A stretch of DNA of 10,682 bases, taken from the NCBI GenBank assembly GCA_934725795.1, contig CAKVCF010000014.1:1-10682 (forward strand), in the 5' to 3' direction. This stretch comes from an uncultured Clostridia bacterium (GTDB lineage Bacteria; Bacillota; Clostridia; Christensenellales; UBA1242). The notes beneath the pieces were generated by a model. That model did not search any database, had not been told where the DNA came from, and worked only from the letters and a program-made list of their open reading frames with translations. Position 1 is the first letter of the stretch, and each line of letters starts with the position of its first letter. Shown piece after piece: positions 6,549 to 10,682 of this stretch. The position numbers were made by a program, and so were the translations under genes.

Positions 6549-6577
6549 ATTGTATCATAACCAATATTTAAAGTAAA
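6549..6577 (-). promoter_or_regulatory. Promoter of the Rho-like gene, giving a leaderless or near-leaderless mRNA
   Basis: On the minus strand, TTTACT (6572-6577), a 17-bp spacer and TACAAT (6549-6554), with an extended -10 TG (TGATACAAT). Only eight bases separate the -10 from the ATG at 6540. The transcript should therefore start within a few bases of the start codon, and there is no Shine-Dalgarno sequence. A perfect 12-bp palindrome lies five bases upstream of the -35. Confidence 0.65.
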
Positions 6578-6581
6578 GTGT

Positions 6582-6593
6582 TTTTGTACAAAA
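6582..6593. promoter_or_regulatory. Operator-like palindrome 1 (TTTTGTACAAAA)
   Basis: A perfect 12-bp palindrome just upstream of the -35 of the Rho-like promoter. The core TTGTACAA recurs in the same intergenic region, as expected for the binding site of a dimeric or two-domain regulator. The XRE protein encoded on the other side is the natural candidate (inference). Confidence 0.6.
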
Positions 6594-6623
6594 CCAAATG
6601 TGTAAGAAAACTTTAATAATCAA

Positions 6624-6635
6624 TTTTGTACAATA
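6624..6635. promoter_or_regulatory. Operator-like palindrome 2 (TTTTGTACAATA)
   Basis: It shares the TTGTACAA core with site 1. The centre-to-centre distance from site 1 is 42 bp, about four DNA turns, so both sites face the same side of the helix. Confidence 0.55.
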
Positions 6636-6700
6636 ACTGTTTACTTATCAATCCCCCTTTTTGCTATGTTTTGCTAAAATGATAATATTTGCAAATTAAA

Positions 6701-6712
6701 TCTGTACAAAAA
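6701..6712. promoter_or_regulatory. Operator-like half-degenerate site 3 (TCTGTACAAAAA)
   Basis: The TGTACA core has one good A-rich half (ACAAAAA) and one degenerate half. Its centre is 16 bp from that of site 4, close enough for adjacent protein binding. Confidence 0.45.
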
Positions 6713-6715
6713 CAT

Positions 6716-6727
6716 TTTTGTACAATA
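6716..6727. promoter_or_regulatory. Operator-like palindrome 4 (TTTTGTACAATA)
   Basis: It is identical over 12 bases to site 2. It lies about 20 bp upstream of a TATAAT (6748-6753), where a -35 would be contacted, which is a typical place for autorepression of the XRE gene. Confidence 0.55.
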
Positions 6728-6747
6728 ATACTATACCTACAACTTTT

Positions 6748-6803
6748 TATAATGTCAAACGTATTACCTACGGAATTTGAGAAAAATTATATTTTTTTAT
6801 AAA
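6748..6803 (+). promoter_or_regulatory. Candidate promoter elements for the double-XRE gene
   Basis: There are two options. TATAAT at 6748-6753 is a perfect -10 but lacks a good -35; palindrome 4 covers that area. TTGAGA (6777-6782) with TATAAA (6798-6803) has a short 15-bp spacer and would start RNA near 6810, about a dozen bases before the ATG. Neither gives the gene a Shine-Dalgarno sequence. Which one is used cannot be decided here. Confidence 0.35.
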
Positions 6804-6823
6804 ATCTCGTACATATTACTTTT

Positions 6824-7243
6824 ATGAGAAGATTAAAAGAGTTGGTATCTATAAAAGGCAAAGGGAAAAAAGAATTAGCTCAAAGTTTAAACATTCCCAT
6901 TGCACTAGTATACAAATGGTTAAATGATGAAACCAAACCTAGTTTAAACAATTTAATTGAAATTGCAGATTTTTATAATGTTACCATAGATTACTTAATT
7001 GGAAGAACTGATGAAGATACAATCGTTCGCACCAAGAGCATTGTACCTTTTGATACAAACATAAAAAACATTTTAAACAACAAGCATATAACAAAGTATA
7101 GGCTTTTTAAAGATTGTGGTTTTAGTGATGGACATGAATATTCTTGGTTTAATTTGAAAAATGCACCACGTTACGATAATCTTTTAAAAATAGCGGACTA
7201 TCTAAACATATCAATGGATGAACTTATAGGGCGTGTGATTTAA
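6824..7243 (+). CDS. Transcriptional regulator with two tandem XRE-type HTH domains
   Basis: This 139-residue protein is made of two copies of a Cro/C1 (XRE) helix-turn-helix domain. Residues 15-61 and 91-137 align without gaps over 47 positions, with 16 identities, and both end in L-I-G-R (N-x-x-x-D-Y-L-I-G-R and N-x-x-x-D-E-L-I-G-R). Copy 1 has a canonical recognition helix region (I-P-I-A-L-V-Y-K-W-L-N). Copy 2 is changed there (S-D-G-H-E-Y-S-W-F-N), so its DNA contact may differ or be lost. There is no sensor, peptidase or membrane domain. It is the only plus-strand gene, divergent from the Rho-like gene, with four TGTACA-centred sites between them; autorepression and control of its neighbour are likely (inference). 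No Shine-Dalgarno precedes ATG 6824. The start is supported because no other start is near and domain 1 begins shortly after. Confidence 0.88.
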   Translation: MRRLKELVSIKGKGKKELAQSLNIPIALVYKWLNDETKPSLNNLIEIADFYNVTIDYLIGRTDEDTIVRTKSIVPFDTNIKNILNNKHITKYRLFKDCGFSDGHEYSWFNLKNAPRYDNLLKIADYLNISMDELIGRVI

Positions 7244-7257
7244 TCACCGCCCTTTTT
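7229..7257 (+). terminator. Intrinsic terminator overlapping the XRE gene stop codon
   Basis: GGGCG-GTGAT pairs with ATCAC-CGCCC (one bulged T, 3-base loop), followed by five Ts. This is a strong GC-rich stem. Its 5' arm lies in the last codons of the XRE gene and the stop codon is in the apex, so translation to the end may delay folding. Confidence 0.9.
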
Positions 7258-7370
7258 ATTGCACCTTTTTTATGTTATTGAAATTTAAAAATTAACTTTA
7301 AATTACTATTAAGTATAACTTTAAACCATTGCTTAAAAAACCTTAAAAATAAAATTTGTTTTTGCAATTT

Positions 7371-7400
7371 AAAAGAAAAAACCGCTTTAACTAAGCGGTT
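7371..7400 (-). terminator. Intrinsic terminator overlapping the mazF stop codon
   Basis: The perfect 8-bp stem AACCGCTT (7380-7387) / AAGCGGTT (7393-7400) with a 5-base loop is followed in the minus direction by a T-rich run (7371-7381). The mazF stop codon (7391-7393) lies at the loop edge. The AT-rich stretch between this and the XRE terminator (7258-7370) shows nothing further. Confidence 0.9.
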
Positions 7401-7738
7401 ATACCTAACGATACCAAAATGGCAACATCTATACGCTGCATGGTGGAAGCATCTATGCTGCTCACCTTTTGTTGCAGTCGGCGTTTATCAAGTGTGCGTA
7501 TTTGTTCCAACAACACAACACTATCTTTTGGCAAATTATATTTTACGTGGTTAAGTTCAATATGTGTTGGCAATTTTGCCTTGCTAAGTTGGCTTGTGAT
7601 TGCTGCAATAATCACCGTTGGACTGAACTTGTTGCCTACGTCATTTTGGACAACCAAAACTGGACGAACACCACCCTGTTCGCTGCCAACCACTGGGCTT
7701 AAATCAGCATAGAAGATGTCGCCACGGTTAATTTCCAT
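7391..7738 (-). CDS. mazF: MazF/EndoA-type endoribonuclease toxin
   Basis: MazF toxins are sequence-specific, ribosome-independent mRNA interferases held inactive by a co-expressed antitoxin. The 115-residue length matches B. subtilis EndoA (~116). Family features are complete: R-G-D-I-F-Y-A-D-L (5-13), [17 protein letters not shown] (17-33) with the catalytic-region Arg, [11 protein letters not shown] (39-49) with the catalytic Thr/Ser, and the [12 protein letters not shown] region (77-88). There is no disruption. The ATG shares one base with the stop codon of the preceding 63-aa gene. Its AAGGAG Shine-Dalgarno lies inside that gene's last codons, so translation is probably coupled. The usual RHH antitoxin (EndoAI) is not next to it. 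Confidence 0.95.
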   Translation of the reverse strand: MEINRGDIFYADLSPVVGSEQGGVRPVLVVQNDVGNKFSPTVIIAAITSQLSKAKLPTHIELNHVKYNLPKDSVVLLEQIRTLDKRRLQQKVSSIDASTMQRIDVAILVSLGITA

Positions 7739-7929
7739 TATTCTCCTTTTAAATACTGTTCGGTTAAATTGATGCTATCGGCAAATTCAAAGTCTTGCTC
7801 TATGCTATTAATCGCCCTAACGTATTCATTTTCAGTATATGCTGACACATCAAACTTTGGCATATCTGGCTTTTGGACCACACCAAATCCTGCCAAAAAT
7901 TCAATGTATGCGTTAACCTGTTCTTCCAT
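7738..7929 (-). CDS. Small acidic protein coupled to mazF (candidate non-canonical antitoxin)
   Basis: This 63-residue acidic protein starts with [11 protein letters not shown] and ends E-Q-Y-L-K-G-E. I chose ATG 7929 because GGGGGA precedes it at proper spacing; an in-frame ATG at 7941 would place that sequence inside the gene. It shows no ribbon-helix-helix, AbrB or HTH motif and is strongly acidic, with many Glu/Asp and few Lys/Arg. The C-terminal half, with E-Q-D-F-E-F-A-D-S, resembles in character the acidic tails by which MazE-type antitoxins fill the MazF RNA groove. That similarity is physical, not a recognised homology. Its stop overlaps the mazF start and it lies 22 bases after the upstream gene. 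An antitoxin role is inferred from position only; it could instead be an unrelated small protein. Confidence 0.8.
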   Translation of the reverse strand: MEEQVNAYIEFLAGFGVVQKPDMPKFDVSAYTENEYVRAINSIEQDFEFADSINLTEQYLKGE

Positions 7930-7951
7930 ATATTCCCCCATCAAAAATTTT

Positions 7952-8392
7952 TTAAACTTTGGCAAGTTGTTTTTTCAATTTTTCGTAAAATTCTTCTTGC
8001 ATTTGCTTAAATTCAACAACAAGATTTTTAATTTCTTCGTTTTTGGTTTTAAAATCTTTTTCAGCTTTTATTGCGTCAACAATACCCATAACTGTGCCAG
8101 TTATCATCATTTCAACAATATGACGCGGTGTTTTATCTGCCCACAATGAAAAATAAATCATGGTTGTTTGCTTTAACTTTTTAAAAAATCCATTTTCTTT
8201 AATCTCTTGGTCATCCGCCACCGCAAGTGCGTTACACTTTTCGCCAAATTTTTGATAATAATCAAACTGTTTTTTGAACAGGGCTTTAAGTTTTTCGTCC
8301 TCCAATTTTTTAAGCACCTTATCTATTGAAAGCATGCCAACTTGTGCATCTTGAAATATGCGGTTTAAAAGTTGTAAATCTGCTTTTTCCAT
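7952..8392 (-). CDS. Four-helix-bundle, DUF2383/ferritin-like protein
   Basis: The 146-residue, nearly all-helical protein has no signal peptide. Its pattern matches clostridial proteins of the DUF2383-like (PA2169-type) four-helix-bundle group: L-N-R-I-F-Q-D-A-Q-V-G-M-L-S-I-D near the N-terminus, D-K-T-P-R-H-I-V-E-M-M-I-T-G in the middle followed by M-G-I-V-D-A-I-K, and a long charged C-terminal helix. The function is unknown; some members are ferritin-like. I do not see a complete pair of E-x-x-H motifs, so iron binding cannot be claimed. The start at ATG 8392 has a strong AAAGGGGG Shine-Dalgarno. It is the first gene of a three-gene unit with the acidic small protein and mazF, whose common purpose is unclear. 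The family assignment is from memory of the pattern. Confidence 0.75.
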   Translation of the reverse strand: MEKADLQLLNRIFQDAQVGMLSIDKVLKKLEDEKLKALFKKQFDYYQKFGEKCNALAVADDQEIKENGFFKKLKQTTMIYFSLWADKTPRHIVEMMITGTVMGIVDAIKAEKDFKTKNEEIKNLVVEFKQMQEEFYEKLKKQLAKV

Positions 8393-8595
8393 ATTTCCCC
8401 CTTTGCATTAGTATCTGCTATGGTGCAATAAATATGCAAAAAACTCTCATGTTACAATCTTAACTGCAAACAATATTTTAGCCTAACGCCATACAGCGCA
8501 ACTTGGCACAAAAACCAACAAGACCAAATTTTACATTATGCTTAACAATTTATTTAACCAGACCTGAAAAAACAATATTAAAGCATAAAAAGCAT
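8393..8595. other. Intergenic region upstream of the DUF2383-like/mazF operon
   Basis: The region contains no credible ORF or RNA gene. The operon promoter must lie here on the minus strand, but no element is clear. The candidates are TTGTAA-17-TATTTA and TTGCAT-18-GATACT; the second would start RNA just before the Shine-Dalgarno sequence. A direct repeat of AAGCATAAAA lies at 8581-8599. Confidence 0.4.
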
Positions 8596-8621
8596 AAAAA
8601 AAGCGGACATAAATAGCCCGC
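8596..8621 (-). terminator. Intrinsic terminator after the efflux permease gene
   Basis: On the minus strand, GCGGGC pairs with GTCCGC (one G-U pair) around a 7-base loop (8603-8621). Seven Ts follow (8596-8602). It lies about 37 bases past the permease stop codon. Confidence 0.85.
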
Positions 8622-8657
8622 AATTTTATTTAATATTCTTTGTTAGACATGCTGATT

Positions 8658-9644
8658 TTAAATGAATATCAAAGCGTAACCGATTGCAATGCCTGCAACA
8701 ATCATAACGCTTATTATAAACAAATTTTCTTTCCACCTTTTGTTTTGTTTAAGCAACATAACCAAACCTAAGCCAGCATTCACGCAAAGCCCTGCCACAA
8801 GCGCACCAAATCTAAAACCTTGCCCTTGCAAGAACAATTGTGTCAAAACAACACTTGAAGCGCAGTTTGGAATCAAACCAATAAGCACAGCTAAAATAGG
8901 TTGCAAATATTTGTTTGATTGCAAGAAAGCTGTCAATCTTTCATGTCCAACCCAAATATCAGTTATAAAACCGAATAAAATGTTGATAACCAATATAAAC
9001 GCACCAATTTTAAGGCAGTGCAACAATGGATGTAACCAATCAAAGGTTTTTGTTTCAACATCATGGTGGCAACAGCCATGCCCTGTGTGATGGCCATGCT
9101 TTTGCTCTACATGATTTTCTTGTGCAACTTCCGCTTGTGCTGATTCCATGTTCACAGCTTCATTATGCTCTTGGTGTGAATTATGCTCATCAATCACTTG
9201 TTCTGGAGCAGTTTCAACATGCACAAGTTTATGCTTTTTAAATATAAGATTATAAAGCCCTATTGCAATGTAACCAATAACAGTTGCGTACACAATTTTT
9301 ATGCCCATCAACAGCAACAACCACAAAATTTGGCTTGGATTTGCCAAGATAAGTGGAATTGCTTCATCACTGGTTGCAATGTATACTGCTATCAATGCAC
9401 CAACTGATATTGAACCTTTTGTGAATAAATCTGTGGACACAATTGAAAAACCACATTGTGGCACGCTACCTATCAACGAACCAAACAAAGGGCTAAGTTT
9501 ACCTTTTAAAAATTTGTTTTCGCTGAATTTTTTAGAATGTTTATATTCAAACAATTCAATTAAATAATACACAACAAAAAGAAGCGGCAAAATTTTTGCC
9601 GTGTCGATTAATGCATCTAACATAACTTCTAAATATTGTTTCAT
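8658..9644 (-). CDS. Putative heavy-metal/arsenic efflux permease (ArsP_2-like, 10-TM family)
   Basis: A 328-residue integral membrane protein of the 'putative 10TM heavy-metal exporter' type (ArsP_2, PF11449 as I recall it), predicted to export a metal or metalloid; the substrate is unproven. It has two halves with related motifs: G-S-V-P-Q-C-G-F-S (59-67) followed by G-A-L-I-A-V, and G-L-I-P-N-C-A-S-S (256-264) followed by G-A-L-V-A-G. This is an internal duplication with a conserved Cys in each. Between them (~140-200) is a hydrophilic loop rich in His with a Cys pair, H-G-H-H-T-G-H-G-C-C-H-H near 183-194, a likely metal-binding segment. Hydrophobic segments lie at ~16-35, 52-70, 78-100, 106-133, 208-230, 247-272, 278-298 and 308-327. 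No Shine-Dalgarno precedes ATG 9644; the promoter sits almost at the start codon. It is transcribed alone. Confidence 0.85.
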   Translation of the reverse strand: MKQYLEVMLDALIDTAKILPLLFVVYYLIELFEYKHSKKFSENKFLKGKLSPLFGSLIGSVPQCGFSIVSTDLFTKGSISVGALIAVYIATSDEAIPLILANPSQILWLLLLMGIKIVYATVIGYIAIGLYNLIFKKHKLVHVETAPEQVIDEHNSHQEHNEAVNMESAQAEVAQENHVEQKHGHHTGHGCCHHDVETKTFDWLHPLLHCLKIGAFILVINILFGFITDIWVGHERLTAFLQSNKYLQPILAVLIGLIPNCASSVVLTQLFLQGQGFRFGALVAGLCVNAGLGLVMLLKQNKRWKENLFIISVMIVAGIAIGYALIFI

Positions 9645-9655
9645 AACGCTTGGCT

Positions 9656-9684
9656 ATTGTAGCACACCAAAACGCAAATTGCAA
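9656..9684 (-). promoter_or_regulatory. Promoter of the efflux permease, very short 5' UTR
   Basis: On the minus strand, TTGCAA (9679-9684), a 17-bp spacer and TACAAT (9656-9661), with an extended -10 TG (TGCTACAAT). Only 11 bases lie between the -10 and ATG 9644. The transcript would carry about five untranslated bases and no Shine-Dalgarno sequence. Confidence 0.65.
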
Positions 9685-9716
9685 GTATTATTTATATATA
9701 ACAAGATATATTTGGT

Positions 9717-9899
9717 TCATTTATACCACATATTGTGTTGTAATCGGTTTATATTATATGCCAAATTTTTATATTTCACTTTAAGGCTGTTAACATTAAT
9801 TTGCTTTTGGTTTTGTGTTAAATTTTGTTTGTGATTGCTTGGTTTCAACTTTATTTTTACAAAGCGGAATTTGTTTAAGTTTTCACGCGCGGCGCACAT
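9717..9899 (-). CDS. Doubtful small basic ORF downstream of spmB (60 aa)
   Basis: ATG 9899 lies 15 bases after the spmB stop with only a weak GAG Shine-Dalgarno. The product (M-C-A-A-R-E-N-L-N-K-F-R-F ... H-N-M-W-Y-K) is strongly basic, rich in Asn, Gln and Lys, with one Glu and no Asp. Codons are not obviously wrong for this genome, but no family is recognised, and AT-rich DNA readily yields such frames. If real it would be the third gene of the spm unit. Otherwise 9685-9914 is an intergenic region in which I see no spmB terminator. Confidence 0.22.
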   Translation of the reverse strand: MCAARENLNKFRFVKIKLKPSNHKQNLTQNQKQINVNSLKVKYKNLAYNINRLQHNMWYK

Positions 9900-9914
9900 A
9901 TTAATCTCATATAA

Positions 9915-10421
9915 TCAAATAAAGCGGCAACAAAAGCAAGCAATGATTGCACATGCCAAATTGCACACCAAAGCGATAGGTATTGTTAAACCAGTTTTTT
10001 TAACTTTTGTGGAAGCAAAATATATTGAACTAACATAAAAAATCGTGTCGCTGCTGCCCATAACCACGCTTGCACACTTACCAATATAACTATCAACACC
10101 ATATTTTGCAAAAATATCACGCAACAAAACATATGCAGCGTTTGAACTGAACGGACGTATCAGTGTTAATTCACAAATCTCAACAGGAATGCCTAAAAAG
10201 CGAAAAACTGGTGCTAAAAAATTGCACAAAATAGCACTAAGCCCGCTGTGGCGGAACAATTCCACCGCAACAAACATTGCAATGATAAATGGCATCAAAC
10301 TTGCCATAAGTGGCAATGCCCCTTTTGCCCCTGCAACAAAACTTGAATACGCATCCACTTTTTTTATCAAAGCATAAAGCATAACACTGGCAATCAAAAC
10401 AGGAATAAATAAATCAGCCAT
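9915..10421 (-). CDS. spmB: Spore maturation protein B
   Basis: The 168-residue membrane protein is close in length to B. subtilis SpmB (~178). SpmA and SpmB work together in spore-core dehydration and heat resistance, and carry nucleoside-recognition (Gate) type membrane domains. Seen here: several hydrophobic segments, F-V-x-G-A-K-G-A near residue 30, L-I-R-P-F-S-S-N-A-A (where R-P-L-S-G-S-G-A is more usual), Y-G-V-D-S-Y-I-G-K-x-A-S-V-V-M-G-S-S-D-T-I-F-Y-V and a K-K-T motif near the C-terminus. The start at ATG 10421 follows an AAGGCGG sequence and gives the family N-terminus; the longer in-frame extension to 10493 would overlap spmA deeply. The gene overlaps the spmA 3' end by 8 bases, indicating translational coupling. 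Its presence implies a sporulating lineage or descent from one. Confidence 0.93.
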   Translation of the reverse strand: MADLFIPVLIASVMLYALIKKVDAYSSFVAGAKGALPLMASLMPFIIAMFVAVELFRHSGLSAILCNFLAPVFRFLGIPVEICELTLIRPFSSNAAYVLLRDIFAKYGVDSYIGKCASVVMGSSDTIFYVSSIYFASTKVKKTGLTIPIALVCNLACAIIACFCCRFI

Positions 10422-10682
10422 TTGCTTTCCGCCTTCTATAAAAACTTGCAACAAGCAAAATGCCAAGCAAAGTAGGCACAAAGGTTGAAACAATGGTTGG
10501 CCACAATATGCAACTTGGACTCACACTGCCAGCCATAGCGCGCATGCCTATAACCGTTGTTGGCAAAAGTTGAATACCTGTTGAATTTATCACAACCAAC
10601 ATTATCATTGCCCTTGTGGCTTTGCTGTCGCCCTTGTCTAAACCACGCATTGCTTTTATGCCAAATGGAGTGGCTGCGCTGC
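10414..10682 (-). CDS. spmA: Spore maturation protein A, C-terminal part (5' end outside window)
   Basis: The frame is open from the window edge to TGA at 10414 and encodes the last 88 residues. The segment begins A-A-T-P-F-G-I-K-A-M and continues with S-T-G-I-Q-L-L-P-T-T-V-I-G-M-R-A and S-V-S-P. This is the conserved C-terminal part of SpmA. A final hydrophobic segment and a basic end (Y-R-R-R-K) follow. The internal ATG at 10650 is not a start, because conserved residues continue upstream of it. It overlaps spmB by 8 bases. Whether the missing N-terminal part is intact cannot be seen. Confidence 0.92.
   Translation of the reverse strand, partial: SAATPFGIKAMRGLDKGDSKATRAMIMLVVINSTGIQLLPTTVIGMRAMAGSVSPSCILWPTIVSTFVPTLLGILLVASFYRRRKANG

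Noticed and set aside
6643..6666. SD-like AAAAAGGGGGA on the minus strand in the Rho-like/XRE intergenic region, followed by a TTG and a 12-codon frame
   Set aside because: The only start codon touches the SD with no spacing, and no ATG or GTG follows at a suitable distance.
8689..9567. Several plus-strand frames opposite the permease gene
   Set aside because: They are antisense shadows of a membrane protein gene with clear family motifs.
9727..9737. CACA-TAT-TGTG inverted repeat upstream of the permease as a metal-sensor operator
   Set aside because: It has only four-base arms and lies more than 40 bp upstream of the -35, with no second copy, so it is indistinguishable from chance.
10414..10421. 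spmA/spmB overlap as a frameshift or fusion
   Set aside because: An 8-base ATG...TGA overlap between two complete family termini is ordinary translational coupling.

Overview
The window is AT-rich bacterial DNA with the look of a low-GC, Gram-positive, Clostridia-type genome. The evidence is paired spmA/spmB sporulation genes, a MazF/EndoA-type toxin, a dtd gene, a Firmicutes-style ABC-F ATPase, a clostridial-type ArsP_2-like permease, Shine-Dalgarno (SD) sequences of the AGGAGG/GGGGGA kind, many intrinsic terminators, and promoters close to TTGACA-16/17-TGnTATAAT. TGA is used as a stop, so this is not a Mycoplasma-code organism. No species can be named from the sequence alone.

Layout (nearly everything is on the minus strand): (1) 1-2697 holds two tandem paralogous genes for TPR-like helical-repeat proteins. 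The left one runs off the window. Each has its own near-identical promoter, and the right one ends in a terminator. (2) 2710-3249 is dtd (D-aminoacyl-tRNA deacylase) with its own promoter and terminator. (3) 3273-5196 is an ABC-F ATPase preceded by a leader. The leader has a 12-codon ORF with a strong SD, and an intrinsic terminator that begins at the base after its stop codon. This arrangement suggests ribosome-controlled transcription attenuation. (4) 5234-5404 holds one or two doubtful small ORFs. (5) 5479-7257 is a divergent pair: a Rho-like protein with a destroyed Walker A motif (minus) and a regulator made of two tandem XRE helix-turn-helix domains (plus). The shared intergenic region carries four TGTACA-centred operator-like sites. 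(6) 7371-8392 is a three-gene minus-strand operon: a four-helix-bundle DUF2383-like protein, a 63-aa acidic protein, and mazF. The acidic gene overlaps mazF by one base and is a candidate unconventional antitoxin. (7) 8596-9684 is a metal/arsenic-type efflux permease with a His/Cys-rich cytosolic-type loop. Its promoter gives a nearly leaderless mRNA. (8) 9717-10682 is spmB, overlapping the 3' end of spmA (partial), plus one doubtful small downstream ORF.

The most interesting items are the P-loop-less Rho paralogue paired with a double-XRE regulator and shared palindromes, and the uORF-attenuator leader before the ABC-F gene. The possible new antitoxin class beside mazF and the duplicated TPR-like genes with matching promoters come next. 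No tRNA, rRNA, CRISPR array, insertion sequence or phage gene was seen.
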